NCBI GenBank assembly: GCA_032158295.1
Contig: JASTWB010000043.1
Coordinates: 48,405 to 112,404 of the forward strand
DNA length: 64,000 bases
DNA from: Pycnopodia helianthoides
Taxonomy: Eukaryota > Echinodermata > Asteroidea > Forcipulatida > Asteriidae
Direction of reading: 5' to 3'
The first letter of the stretch is position 1. Each line of letters begins with the position of its first letter. Of the stretch, positions 54,130 to 64,000 are shown piece by piece. The notes under the pieces were generated by a model. It saw nothing but the letters and a program-made list of their open reading frames with translations, was not told the origin of the DNA and ran no database searches. Position numbers and translations under genes: made by a program.

Positions 54130-54721
54130 TTAAAAATTTGTTTTATTTTTTCTTTCTTGTATTACTCTACATGAGTAAATTTTAATTGTATTTACTCACA
54201 TTTATCACAGTATACTCTTTTTACACCTCCATGTTTTGTAGTATAGAATAAACGATTTAGAAAAATAATGATAATCAGCATACGAATTTCATGTTTTCAC
54301 TTTTTTACCTGCGCAATATTAAAATTATTTATAATTATCATAATTATAATAGTTACATGTATATTAGTATGGAGTGTGAAGTCCTACTTTCCTCCCGACA
54401 CAAGTAGGAAGTCATAAAAGGCAAAAGTAGGAAGTAATTTCTCCCCACTGCTAATTAATATAATATACGTAATGAGTTGCATATTTTCATTCCTCCCTAA
54501 AGAGTGCGTGTAATTTTAAAAACCAAACGCGACCAAGTTATAGACCTGCAAATCACTACTGCTTATTTCGACTGCAACCATCAAAATAATCGCTGACAAA
54601 ACATTTGTTTTCCTCCTCTAAAACTTGACCGCTGAATTTGATGAAATTTCCACTGGTTGGTACGGTGTTTATTGAAAACTATAGGATGAAACGTAACTTC
54701 TTAACATATTATTTGTTTCAG
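54130..54721. other. No gene recognised
   Basis: AT-rich sequence leading to the acceptor TTGTTTCAG at 54713-54721. Confidence 0.4.
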
Positions 54722-57253
54722 GTCTCCAGCTCCACCAAGTGAACAACACAAAGTTCTCCAAGTTCCTGGACTTTTCAAGAAGGGGAAGAATGGATCTGTT
54801 CACGGAAAAGCCACCAGTAGAGACAAGATGATCAACTCTATCAGCGCTTGCAAAGTTGGTAAGGATATATTTGGAAGCAGTTACGTTTAAAAAGGTTTGA
54901 CTTATTCATAAATTACGTGCCCAGAAATTGAGATAAATTCCATTGACTTGATAGTTCATCACTGAACGTCTTCGATACCCATTTGAAGTAATTGATTAGG
55001 GCCAGGTTTAAGCGACAAACCCGTCAATATGTTTGTTCTTAATGCAGTACAGTGTGGGTAAGTTAGTAGGACGCCCCAGTAGTTCTCCATCATATCCATA
55101 CACTGCCAGCCATTTTAGCCTCAACATTATGTTCCATAAATGGCGCAATGGTGTTTGAGTTCTCAGGGCAATGAATTTCAGAATTAATAAGAGCAGCTGA
55201 AAGTGAAAACATTTCGATGACGTTATCACAACATTGTCAGCACTTCATATTATTTTATTTTCAATTATTCCAGCCGTTGATATACATATAAATCTATCCA
55301 ACCTTGAGCTCGGGAAGCAGGTGAGAGGGATCGACGAGGAGTTCACCAAGGAGCTGGTGAAACGCCTGAAGGACTACCCGAATGACACTTATCAGTCACT
55401 GTGTGTCTTGACCAGTAGTGTTGAAAGAAGGAATTTCGACCCTAAAAAGGTGCCTTTTTCAAAACATTTATATGACTAAAGGCTCATGAAACAACGTATT
55501 TCTTAATTCTAAAATAGAAACAAACAAATAAATAATTAAAACAACAAATAGTCTTAGTTATCATATAGAACAGGTCTGGCTAAATCTAAACATTCAATTC
55601 TAAATAATTAATTGAACAGAAGCACAGAAAACATTGTAGTTGTTTTTTTAGTGATGGCATACTAAACTACTTGTTATTTTTGCTTCTTCGTTTATCAACA
55701 CTAAAATTTCATCAAAATAAACCAAGGTTCATTGATAATACAATACTGCAAGTTATTTTGATTCAGGCTAATGGATACCAATACACGGTAATCGGAGGGC
55801 AACACTCCTATTTGGCAGCCCTCGAGCTTTCCAAGCTTCAACCGGGGAGGTTTGACACACGGCGTTGTGTCGTGTACACTGGGTTAAACAGAGGAGGCAA
55901 TCCTGTGGCTCAGCAATGAGCACAACCGAACTGGAGGCTTTCGCCACGAGATTTCTTTTAGAGATAAAGAATTATTTTTCATTAGTGATTTTACTTTTTT
56001 GTTTTGCTCATTTCTGTATGTTTATTTCCCCCTTTTTTTGGGGGGGGGAGGGGGCACGACAAAAGGCAAGTTTACTGGAGACACTGCACGCTGTATGATG
56101 TCATTTGTCATGTTAAACCGTTGGTAGAACAAACAAAAATTGTTAAACATGTTTAAAGGTTTAATAACAATTTATTTATTTGCTCTACGCGTATAGCTAA
56201 TATGACATCATTTGATATGGTTTTGTTTACATGTACTTTTTGTTTAAGGTTTCGATGTGCCGCAAGAGGCTTGCAGGAATGGCTGACGCTGCAGACAAAA
56301 TGCAGAAATGGAAATCATCGTGAGCCACGATATTAAACGTGGTTAGTTAATCTTAAAATATACGATGACCCTAAATAAACCAAAGTAGACTATTTGAAAA
56401 CACGGTCCGCGCTGTTTGACACCCTTCTGTGTGATGGAAGTTGTCACCAATAGTATTCGTTACGGTCAATGTTCAATACATTGGTGGCGTTCTAGATTAA
56501 TCAGAAGTGATTTGGGTATTTTGTATCCATTTTCTTTGCTTTAGAAAGAACAACACATTTGAGTTGTTTGCTATCTGGCAAGCTTGGATGGCCGAACCTA
56601 TGACGTTTTACAAGAAATCCTGGACAAATTTGAGACAGGTGATCTAAAGAAGCAGAAAATTAAAAAAGGGGGACTTCCCGGCCTCCCAGATTTCAGAAAG
56701 TCGGCCTATGCGTTCCGTACCATGATTGGGCTCCATGCTGGAACGGCATTGGAACTGCTGACACAACTAAGAGATGGTATTCTCACGATAGCTGAGCTGT
56801 CCACTAAAGCAACAACAATGAAGAAGTTGGCAGAGGTGAGAATATGCCGCTGTAGGCATTTTTTGAGGAAAATTGTATACCGGTAATACAAGTTACACCA
56901 AAACAAAGTTGCAGTAAAGAGGGAATCAAAAGATAGTTGCAAATGTTTGGGCACAAAATTGCAAAGAACTACCACTGTTTAAACATTAAAAAATATGTCC
57001 CTGAAACAAGAAGTGTATTAACGGAACGTGCACAAAGCATAACATTGTTTACTACATTCCATTAGATAACTAATGAAACACAGACTAAAAAGGGAATTTT
57101 AATCACATTTTAAATACTGTGAGTCTGCATCTCTCATCATGTTTGCGACGAATTCGTTTTATTGTGATTAATTTATTTCGTTTTGAAATATTAGGTACAG
57201 CGGGAATTTTGCCGCAACATAGGCTGCACTTCATGGGAAGACGCTGAAGTTAG
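54722..57253 (+). pseudogene. Multi-exon orphan gene with a possible ParB-like domain
   Basis: Six exons join in phase: 54722-54858 (PPSEQHKVLQVPGLFKKGKN), 55274-55449 (VDIHINLSNLELGKQVRGID, then a helix), 55767 to about 55965 (GYQYTVIGGQHSYLAALELS, RRCVVYTGLN, SNEHNRTGGFRHEISFRDK), 56249-56319 (CRKRLAGMADAADKMQKW), 56545-56835 (NTFELFAIWQAWMAEPMTFY, then DLPKK-type basic helix) and 57195-57253 (REFCRNIGCTSWEDAEV). An N-loop, helix, V-GG-H---A----L, then a beta strand and an Asn-His segment resembles the ParB/sulfiredoxin N-domain (GE-R--A box). Frameshifts near 55905 and 56620 break the protein. Upstream exons are not identified. The family is seen as multicopy uncharacterised proteins in aquatic invertebrates; function unknown. 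Confidence 0.5.
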
Positions 57254-57430
57254 GTATTATTATTATTATTATTATTTTATTTGCCATAAAAACAGTACAT
57301 AACAAAATACAAGACAATATACCCCAAGATGGGCGAGGGACAGCAAAAGCAAATGTATACTATGATCTGTAGATCTGTTGCCCCAAATCTGGGGTACACA
57401 AAAATATAAATGTAGATTATTTTTTTTACA
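57254..57430 (-). mobile_element. LINE or SINE 3' tail with (ATT)n end
   Basis: Read on the minus strand, a non-coding block (TTGCTGTCCCTCGCCCATC, TGTTTTTATGGCAAATAAAA) ends in (TAA)n next to the donor of the last ParB-like exon. Short microsatellite tails of this kind terminate many LINE families. Only the 3' end is present. Confidence 0.45.
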
Positions 57431-57502
57431 GAAGGTAATAATAATAACAGGAAAATAAACAATAGCAAAAATAAACTGCTAAAAATAAATAATACAATAT
57501 TG

Positions 57503-58817
57503 CAGGCCTGGAATTTCACGGCGGCCACGACGGCCATTGCCGTCGTTGCCCTTTAAGTGGCCGTGATGCCTCTTGAAAATGACAAAATATTATGGCCAAG
57601 TTTGCCGTGCCCTTTTCTAAGCTTGGGCGATATCGCTTTTTCTCAGCTACGATATATCGTCGAGAATATATCGCGATATTCGATATAATCGCGATTATTA
57701 TTTTATGACGTCAATCTACTATAAATCTCACGGTGGGAGTTGTGGCTATGATTGACCTATCATTTCTATCGTTATTCCAATCACCTATTCTTCTGGTTTT
57801 ACTCTAAACCTATGGTATGAAAACCTGGGCCTATTACTTACACACAATTAATGTGTTAACTGCGCATGACAGACATCTCATCTGATCATCTCCTCTACTG
57901 GTACTCCCGCTCAAGACTCATCTACTTCCGCATCAGAGAATGAGGACTAGTAGAGATGACCATTGGCATTCTAACTTCATTTGTTTCATAATTGCTGATG
58001 TTAATTTTTTGAGAATGGTTTATTTAAACCATTCAAAGATTTGAGGTTCTGTAACTGAATTGCATTTTAAATTTACAAATCTTATTCTACACTGTCACTG
58101 CAACATTGTCTTGAAAGTACACCAAAAAAGATATAGGCAAAATGTAAGGGGAAAAATACAGATTTAAATTATACCTGAAGCTTAGTATTACAAAAGGTGA
58201 CTGATAGATGAGCATCAAAATTTAAGATTTAAATTCAACTGAAAATGCTACTACATGTACTATAACATTAACTAACTCAAAAATACAACATGATGACTGT
58301 TGACACAAACCTGAGAAATGAAAAACAATTGTTTTGAGGAGAGGGCTCTATTTGAAGCGCTTTGTATTGTACTTTTTTGTCTTACTTAGTTTCATGGACA
58401 AGGTTTACCCAGAGGTAGAACTAAACTAAGAATCTATAAGTGGTGGTACAACTTGACTTTTGTACATACAGTATGTATCAAATTCCCTGCATATCTGTGT
58501 TCAGGGATCATGGAACGGTCAAGCTGAAGAAGGGTGGCTGTACAAGTGGGACTGACTGTAGTGGACAGGTTAAAATCATAAAGTTAAAGAAAATGCAAAA
58601 AATAAATTTACACTTCCTTAAACTTAATACTGATCTGTGCTTCCATAACTGTTTGTGTTTTGCTTCCATTTTCTTGTTTTGTAAATATCGCAAGTAAAAA
58701 ATTATTTGGCCTCCATGCCCTTTAAACATTTTCTATTTGGCCTTGGTGCCCTTCAAAATTTGCACCTATCGAAGGCCAAAGTGGCCTTGCCCTAAAAATG
58801 ATGAAATTCCAGGCCTG
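57503..58817. mobile_element. 1.3-kb hAT-like element with CAGGCCTGGAATTTCA ends
   Basis: CAGGCCTGGAATTTCA at 57503 is exactly inverted at 58802-58817 (TGAAATTCCAGGCCTG). Subterminal GGCC words (GGCCACGACGGCC on the left, GGCCAAAGTGGCC on the right) resemble hAT transposase-binding arrays. The interior includes a palindromic ATATATCGCGATAT block and no transposase ORF. Flanking octamers (CAATATTG and ATACTAGA) do not match, so the target duplication is lost or the superfamily is different. It lies in an intron of the ParB-like gene. Confidence 0.65.
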
Positions 58818-58933
58818 ATACTAGATAAAACACATCCAGGACTTCAAACTGTCACACTTCAAAATATCTGCTCTTAAGAGAGTTATTTCCTACTTTTTTT
58901 GATATACAATGTAAACAAAAAATTTTTTTTCAG

Positions 58934-59041
58934 AGTTTGTGCACTCCAAGTTCCCCAAATTCTCTGACCGAGATGTGGTCCAAATCATTAACTGCCAGTT
59001 CTGACGTTCGCAAGAAGTTGAGGAAGGCTACTAAACAATAA
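58934..59041 (+). other. Possible last exon of the ParB-like gene
   Basis: After TTTTTTTTCAG one frame reads FVHSKFPKFSDRDVVQIINC, QF and a stop; another reads LTEMWSKSLTASSDVRKKLR to TAA. Neither matches the phase of the donor at 57254 without a shift. The first looks more protein-like. It would close the gene after the hAT-like insertion. Confidence 0.3.
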
Positions 59042-59060
59042 GGTAATGTATAATGTCAGA

Positions 59061-59420
59061 AGTCCATTACCTACACTAAGTGTGCCACTCTGTGACAGAA
59101 TTGCTCCCGAAATTCCGCCAACACGTGCAAGCACATCCACGTGCAGTAAATTTGTCTGGGGCAGTCGGAAAGTATTAAAGAACATTGCATACAGCCATTG
59201 GGGGTAGCACGCATTTCCACTTGTGTTATTAAGAGAATATACGTGAGCGTTAAGAGAATGCTCACAACGTTATAGCTCTTCTCCCAGCATGCACTTTTTT
59301 GTTTGACTGCTTGGAACACAGCGCCATCGATGGCAAAAGTACATTGTTCTGGAGGAAACTGCAAGCCACCACCTAATACATCATGTACCAGAGTGGCATA
59401 CTTTGTGTAGGTAATGGACT
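59061..59420. mobile_element. MITE with 34-bp AGTCCATTACCTACAC inverted repeats
   Basis: The left arm AGTCCATTACCTACACTAAG (59061 on) is inverted at the right as TTTGTGTAGGTAATGGACT (ending 59420), with similarity over about 34 bp including GTGCCACTCTG. 360 bp, non-coding. The flanks (GTCAGA and GCTGAT) do not give a clear duplication. Confidence 0.8.
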
Positions 59421-60051
59421 GCTGATAATGTACATTGTACCAAAATTTGTTAGTTTTTGTTTTAAGTTTCAGTCTTTGAGTTGAGTTGTTTTGGGTATGT
59501 ACAAGCCCAAGTGAGATTGTTATATATACTTGCCAGTTATTTTTGGTAATTTCCAACTATGTTTTCAAATAATGTTGAAGTTTTGGGAATTTAAAAAATG
59601 TTAAAGTTTTTTTTCCAGGCTCAAACATTGACATCTGGATTTTAAAGAACCAAACTCAAATCTTAAAGTTTTGAAATAATTTGTTTAAACAAAAATCAAT
59701 CTCTCTGTAACTGGTTCCAGTTGAATGAGCTGAAACAATGAAATAATCTTATGAAATTACAAGGTAGGTCGTCTATTTTTTATTGATGATGATCTTTTTC
59801 CAATTATTATTCAGTGATCTGTGTCAATTATTAGTTTATTTCTTTGGAACTGTCTAGGTTTTCTTTGCAATTTAATGATTTTTAAATGCCAAAGATTTTG
59901 TTACCAATCTTCCATATGTTGTGATTTATGCTACATGTATTTATCCTGTTTGGGTCATACAGTGTAAAAGTGTTTTTCCATTTAAAATTTTATTTGTGCA
60001 TTCCTTAGTTTAGTTTTATATGTTCTGTCATTTTTTATAACACCTTACCAG
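59421..60051. other. No gene recognised
   Basis: T-rich, with nothing supported. Confidence 0.4.
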
Positions 60052-60175
60052 AAGTCCATTACCTACACGAAGTGTGGTACGCATGCAATGGTAGATTATG
60101 GCTCCGAAATTTCCCCAAAATACCAATACGCTCATCAGCTTGCAGTAAATTTTCCTGGGGCAGTCAGTTAACAGT
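60052..60175. mobile_element. Half copy of the AGTCCATTACC MITE
   Basis: AGAAGTCCATTACCTACACG, then a body with GCTCCGAAATTTCC and CTGGGGCAGTC repeats the left half of the element at 59061 and stops; the right arm is missing. Confidence 0.75.
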
Positions 60176-60383
60176 GTTTAGTGCAGATCATACTTTGAGT
60201 AAGTTATAGACTTCAGACCAAACATATATTAAATAACAGACTTGATAGCATTTGTTTATGTTTCCTTTCAAGTATTCCATTTAAACTGTTCTACCTGTGT
60301 TTTAAATATATGTATAAGTATATGAAACAAATATAAATTGTCCAATATCTCACTGCTTGTCGGTGTACGCTTTTTAAATGCCA

Positions 60384-60735
60384 AGGATTCTTATAAGATT
60401 CTTATAAGATTGTTTTAAGATTCTTACTTACAACCTTAAAAGGGTCTTTTAACATTCTTATAAGATTCTTATAAGATTTGTATAAGATCTTACTAATTTG
60501 CATATAAAATCCTTATAAGATTCTTATAAGAATCTTATAGATTCTTATAAGATTCTTATACAAGAATCTTATAAGAATCTTATACAAGAAATCTTATAAG
60601 AATCTTATATAAGAATCTTATAAGAACATGGGTAAGAATTGTGTAAGAATTGTATAAGAATCTTGAAAGGAATCTTGTAGGAATCTTATAAGAATCTTAA
60701 AAGAATCTAATATGAATCTGATAAGACTATTTCAT
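60384..60735. repeat. Palindromic TTCTTATAAGAA satellite with inverted halves
   Basis: The left half is made of GATTCTTATAAGATTCTTATAAGA words and the right half, from about 60540, of AAGAATCTTATAAGAATCTT words, so the block as a whole is an imperfect inverted repeat of about 350 bp and each unit is itself a palindrome. It can fold extensively. No coding potential. Confidence 0.9.
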
Positions 60736-61639
60736 AAGAGGCTGCATCCCATGGGTAAAGGTGATGCAACAAGTTGTAGACTGTCTGAAAAACAATGTAC
60801 AGCAGTGGTATTGTTCACAATAATCTGAAAGGTAAGTAATCTTATTGTATTCCATGCTTCACAAAATAAAGACAGTGTATACATGTGTACATGTATTATT
60901 TAACATTGAATGTTCAACCTCATTAACGCATTACCACATATCTCACATAGTCCTGCTAACACAAGAATATCAAAATGAATTTCCACAAATTTTGAACAAT
61001 TTCCACATAAGACTACAACCCTAAAAAAGCCTTAGAGAAACCTTTAAAAAAAAAGTCTGGACAACACACACTGATAATGTACAATGTAAAGAGTGCCTAT
61101 TATATAATATACCAATACGGTCTCTAATGTACATTCCCAATGGTGGTGCTGGGCGCTATCTTTGAAGATGGCCTTTTAAAAACTTCGCGCAAGCCAACTA
61201 AAAAATGTGCAAGCGCGCAAATCTTGAACATTTGTCTTCCCCCTTAATGCTGGCCACCTTAGCATGGACTTGTCTTGTTGTCTATTTTCTAGTTGTTCTT
61301 AGTTGTTCTTTTATTTGTCAGTGTTACTGTTTCCATCTGAACATCAGTCATCCATTTTGGTTTATAGTTTGTCGTAACATTTTTAAAGTAAACATAACAT
61401 TATGTTGTTTCTTGTACTCTGTTATATTATATTTGTTTTATTGTATCTTGTACTGTTTGTTAAAATCTTGGACGAATAAATACTACTACTTCCACTACTA
61501 GCTACTAGTACTACTGTACTACTACTATTTTTGTAGTACAGGGGGAAAACAAATTGCTTTCAATTCTCAGCAACCCCCCCCCCTCCCCTCCACACAAACC
61601 TAAAATATAGTATTGATCCATCCCTGTCAGGGTCCTTGG
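60736..61639. other. No gene; (CTA)n and poly-C near 61480-61640
   Basis: A T-rich open frame at 61205-61501 codes a Cys/Phe/Leu-rich peptide and looks accidental. The part from 61515 repeats 6838-6967 and starts the right-hand copy of the amplified unit. Confidence 0.45.
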
Positions 61640-62728
61640 AGAATTCAGAGAAGTTCAAATGGACAACAGTTTTGGAGGAGGTGAACAACAAGATGCCGTT
61701 TAGGAGGACAACCCTTTAAGGGAATGTTGCCCTTGGTATCCACATTGATGCCACAAAGCAAGAAAAGTAAACTGTAAGTGTGTTAACAGTATTTTTTAAT
61801 TACAATGATACAACATGGTAACCAAACGTTTAAAACTAAATGACAGGAGTTGTATTTAAGTCGTGTTTAATGAAAAATAAGTACTATGACCTAATAACAC
61901 TTTCAATCAGACAGTATACCAACTTCCATTCACCAATTATTTCCTTCACTCTGAATATCTTTGGATTGCTGTCTACAAATATAATTTCTTAAACAAGTAC
62001 GCCTATCACATAAGTTTGGAATAACACAGGTAAATGTGCTTTTTTACACAGTATTCCTTCAAGTGCATGCACTTAATCTTCAGATCTTTCTCAATGTTTT
62101 GAGTAATGACCAGCGTATATTTACTTGGTTTTTTTAGGCGTAAATGGATGGCTGCCAGACCGTCTGGCCCACGATGTCACCTGGAACAGAACGACAAACA
62201 TAACAGGAGGGGCGGGTAAAAACGTGGCCCTTGATCTTCTGAACGAATTTGAGAACAATGAATTCAAGAGTAAGACCTAAATTACCAAAGAAGCTAAGGA
62301 GTCAATAGCTATTATATAACTATATAAGATTCTATGTTATCGCATAACATTGTTATCAATTATTGCAGTGAATGGGGGTCATGAATACTGTGGATCGGTT
62401 TGCATCCACAAATTGTCATGTTGTTCTTTTTAGATGTTATTTAAAGGAAATTAACGAACATGATTGGTTGTTACTATTTGTAGATACGCTGAAGCTTGCA
62501 AGGGGCAACTATACCGACGCACACATTGATCGTGTCAGCCGGATAACAGGGACCCTTGGAACCTCACTCAGAAAGATGTTTACTGAGCAACTGCTTGATC
62601 GTTACATGGCGAAATCCAACAAAACAAGGGTGTCAAGGCTCGGGGATATAATCAAATGCGTCCAGGCTTTTAAAGACAACCATCTCTTTCACCACATGCC
62701 CAGTAGGGCTCATACGTCGTTCCGCTAG
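61640..62728 (+). pseudogene. DUF6589-like module, copy 3
   Basis: Partial block A (61640-61770, from GGAGAATTC) is followed by the same intron, block B (about 62138-62271), donor GTAAGA, and block C (62484-62728) with its TAG. The 118-residue segment 62372-62728 is identical to copy 1. Block A carries the same in-frame TAA after MPFRRTTL as copy 2. No MITE is present, so this copy gives the empty-site reference. It lies 57-59 kb from copies 1 and 2 in the same orientation. Confidence 0.6.
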
Positions 62729-62736
62729 TACGACAG

Positions 62737-63020
62737 ATGAAGTCAAAATTTTTGTTAAAGGAGTACAGCGCCCCAGTTACTGGGTCTAGAGTCAATGTTA
62801 CTATGCTGCTGCACGCTCACAGCCCTAAGATATACAACTTCTGGCAGGCGGTTGTTGGAGTTGAAATGTGGCGTCAAGGGTCTCCATTGAGACTGTTTGA
62901 TTTGTTTCAACAAATTGGGTTGTGCCAGACTATCACTGCGGCAAGAGCCCATGTAAACCTACTTGCAAATCATACGACAAAGAAATTCTTGACTGGGAAG
63001 ACGAAGCGGATCGAACCTCA
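62737..63020 (+). pseudogene. DUF6589-like N-terminal exon (module copy 3)
   Basis: This repeats 5433-5720 (MLLHAHSPKIYNFWQAVVG; FDLFQQIGLCQTI) but a small deletion at CATGTAAACC shifts the frame before the KSYDKEILDW end. As at 5433, the exon is fused to the GATCGAACCTCATAG block with no intron. Confidence 0.5.
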
Positions 63021-63379
63021 TAGTTCTAGAACTCACTACTGTACTACTACGTTTAAAACTAAATGACAGTCCTGACTTTGAGTCGTATTTAATGAAAAAT
63101 AAGTACTATGACCTTTAAACTTTCAATCAGACAGTGTACCAACTTCCATTCAATTATTTCCTTCACTCTGAATATCTTTGGATTGCTGTCAATCCTGTCA
63201 TTAGTCAATGCATTTACTTTTTCGTCAGATTGGCTTAAAAATTATTTCTAAATAAATGTGTGCTCATAAAATACTATAACGAAAATGCTTTTGTTAGACG
63301 TAAAGTTTACATTGGATGCTTCTGTCACACAGGCGTGTAAGTGTGAAAGGAACACAGAACAAGTGAAACGTCAAAGCAG

Positions 63380-63603
63380 GAGTCACCGTTGCTATGATGC
63401 TGTATGCTCACAGCCCTAAGATATACAAATTCTGGCAGGCGGATGTTGGAGTTGAAATGTGGGGTCAAGGGTCTCCGTTGAGACTGTTTGATTTGTTTCA
63501 ACAAATTGGGTTGTGCCAGACCATCACTGCGGCAAGAGCCCATGTTGACACTACTTGCAAATCATACGACAAAGAAATTCTTGACTGGAAAGACGATATT
63601 GAG
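63380..63603 (+). CDS. DUF6589-like N-terminal exon, intact copy
   Basis: Between CAAAGCAG and GAG/GTAAGA the exon encodes VTVAMMLYAHSPKIYKFWQA, then FDLFQQIGLCQTI, and ends KEILDWKDDIE without a stop or shift. It is the best-preserved example of this exon in the window, with consensus splice sites. The matching exon at 6502 is frameshifted. Continuation would lie downstream beyond the window or in a lost segment. Confidence 0.55.
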
Positions 63604-63921
63604 GTAAGATTTTGTTACACTTTATAACGATTCTGATAGATTTTGTTTCTATGACATTTTTACTAGCTTTTTCTAGACAATAGCGGATCGAACCTCACAG
63701 TTCTATGAGTATCAACAGGTATGCCCTTAAGTGGGAAAAACTATCACAATACTGAATGTAAGGACCAACTTCATTTGGAACGTCACAATTTAAGTTCTTG
63801 CTAACCAGTGAAATGCCACCTGTGGGGAAGAAAAATAAAAACCAAACCCCAAACACAATGTTGTGTTATGAAAGGAAATGTTCAAAAAATTTGGTTGAGA
63901 AATGTACTGAGGTTTACTTAC

Positions 63922-64000
63922 CACCGCCGTGGATGATGTTGTGAAAGTTCACCTCCGAATAAGATGGCTCCTCTTTAACTTCAACTTCAAGGTGATTCTT
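63922..64000 (-). CDS. Minus-strand exon end, clean copy
   Basis: Read on the minus strand from the window end, KNHLEVEVKEEPSYSEVNF then HNIIHGG leads to a GTAAGT donor at 63921. It is the intact paralogue of the damaged exon at 7561. Runs off the window. Family unknown. Confidence 0.4.

Noticed and set aside
57495..58825. 8-bp target duplication for the CAGGCCTGG element
   Set aside because: Flanking octamers differ, so hAT membership is left as likeness only.
60384..60735. Cluster of heat-shock elements
   Set aside because: TTC and GAA words occur, but spacing follows the TTCTTATAAGAA palindrome rather than nGAAn pentamers, and no gene lies beside it.
61205..61501. 98-codon Cys/Phe/Leu-rich ORF
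   Set aside because: T-rich sequence with hydrophobic codon bias and no homology pattern; likely accidental.

Overview
This window is animal nuclear DNA, AT-rich and dense with repeats. Short exons lie between consensus GT-AG introns. There is a tRNA-derived SINE, LINE tails, a Penelope-like element, LTR-retrotransposon remnants, Tc1/mariner and several MITEs. No bacterial-style operon, rRNA, CRISPR array or phage module was seen. The element mix suggests a marine invertebrate. Some dispersed repeats (SINE tail style, GCTAAGCAGAATT, CRE-palindrome and GGACGAG palindrome repeats) remind me of ambulacrarian (echinoderm-like) genomes, but that is an impression and the species cannot be fixed from the sequence.

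Layout. 1-2.2 kb: a LINE RT tail, a Gypsy protease/integrase fragment and a DUF7869-like fragment. 2.4-8 kb: tandem, nearly identical copies of a DUF6589-like gene, hit twice by TTAA-flanked piggyBac-type MITEs. The same module reappears at 61.6-64 kb. 8-19 kb: mostly non-coding, with satellites, a SINE (13.4-13.8 kb) and an LTR-element start (14.3-15.0 kb). 19-21.3 kb: a tyrosine-recombinase gene whose core ORF is intact, plus a broken copy of its upstream part at 53.6 kb. 23.8-28.9 kb: repeats, a 40-bp-arm hairpin and two GGTCTC satellites. 29.5-32.3 kb: a Penelope-like element with RT and GIY-YIG endonuclease, disabled by a stop and frameshifts. 32.5-37.8 kb: fragments of HECT-like, coiled-coil, MULE-like, DUF6589-like, Gypsy gag and BEN-domain sequences. 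37.94-42.42 kb: a 4.48-kb DNA transposon delimited by terminal inverted repeats and a perfect 8-bp target duplication; its cargo is unrecognised. 43.6-44.3 kb: six 101-bp tandem repeats. 45.4-52.8 kb: exons of orphan families (coiled coil, kinase-like, PHD-finger, Tudor-like), interrupted by a Tc1 element. 54.7-59 kb: a phase-consistent multi-exon gene with a possible ParB-like domain, carrying a 1.3-kb hAT-like insertion. 59-61 kb: MITEs and a palindromic TTCTTATAAGAA satellite.

No host housekeeping gene is recognisable. The genes do not form a pathway. The region reads as a nest of mobile elements and multi-domain orphan proteins that usually travel with such elements. The best candidates for something undescribed are the 4.48-kb TSD-bounded transposon, the ParB-like gene, the 45.4-kb exon and the amplified DUF6589-like module. 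All family calls are from recognition of motifs by eye; no database search was run.
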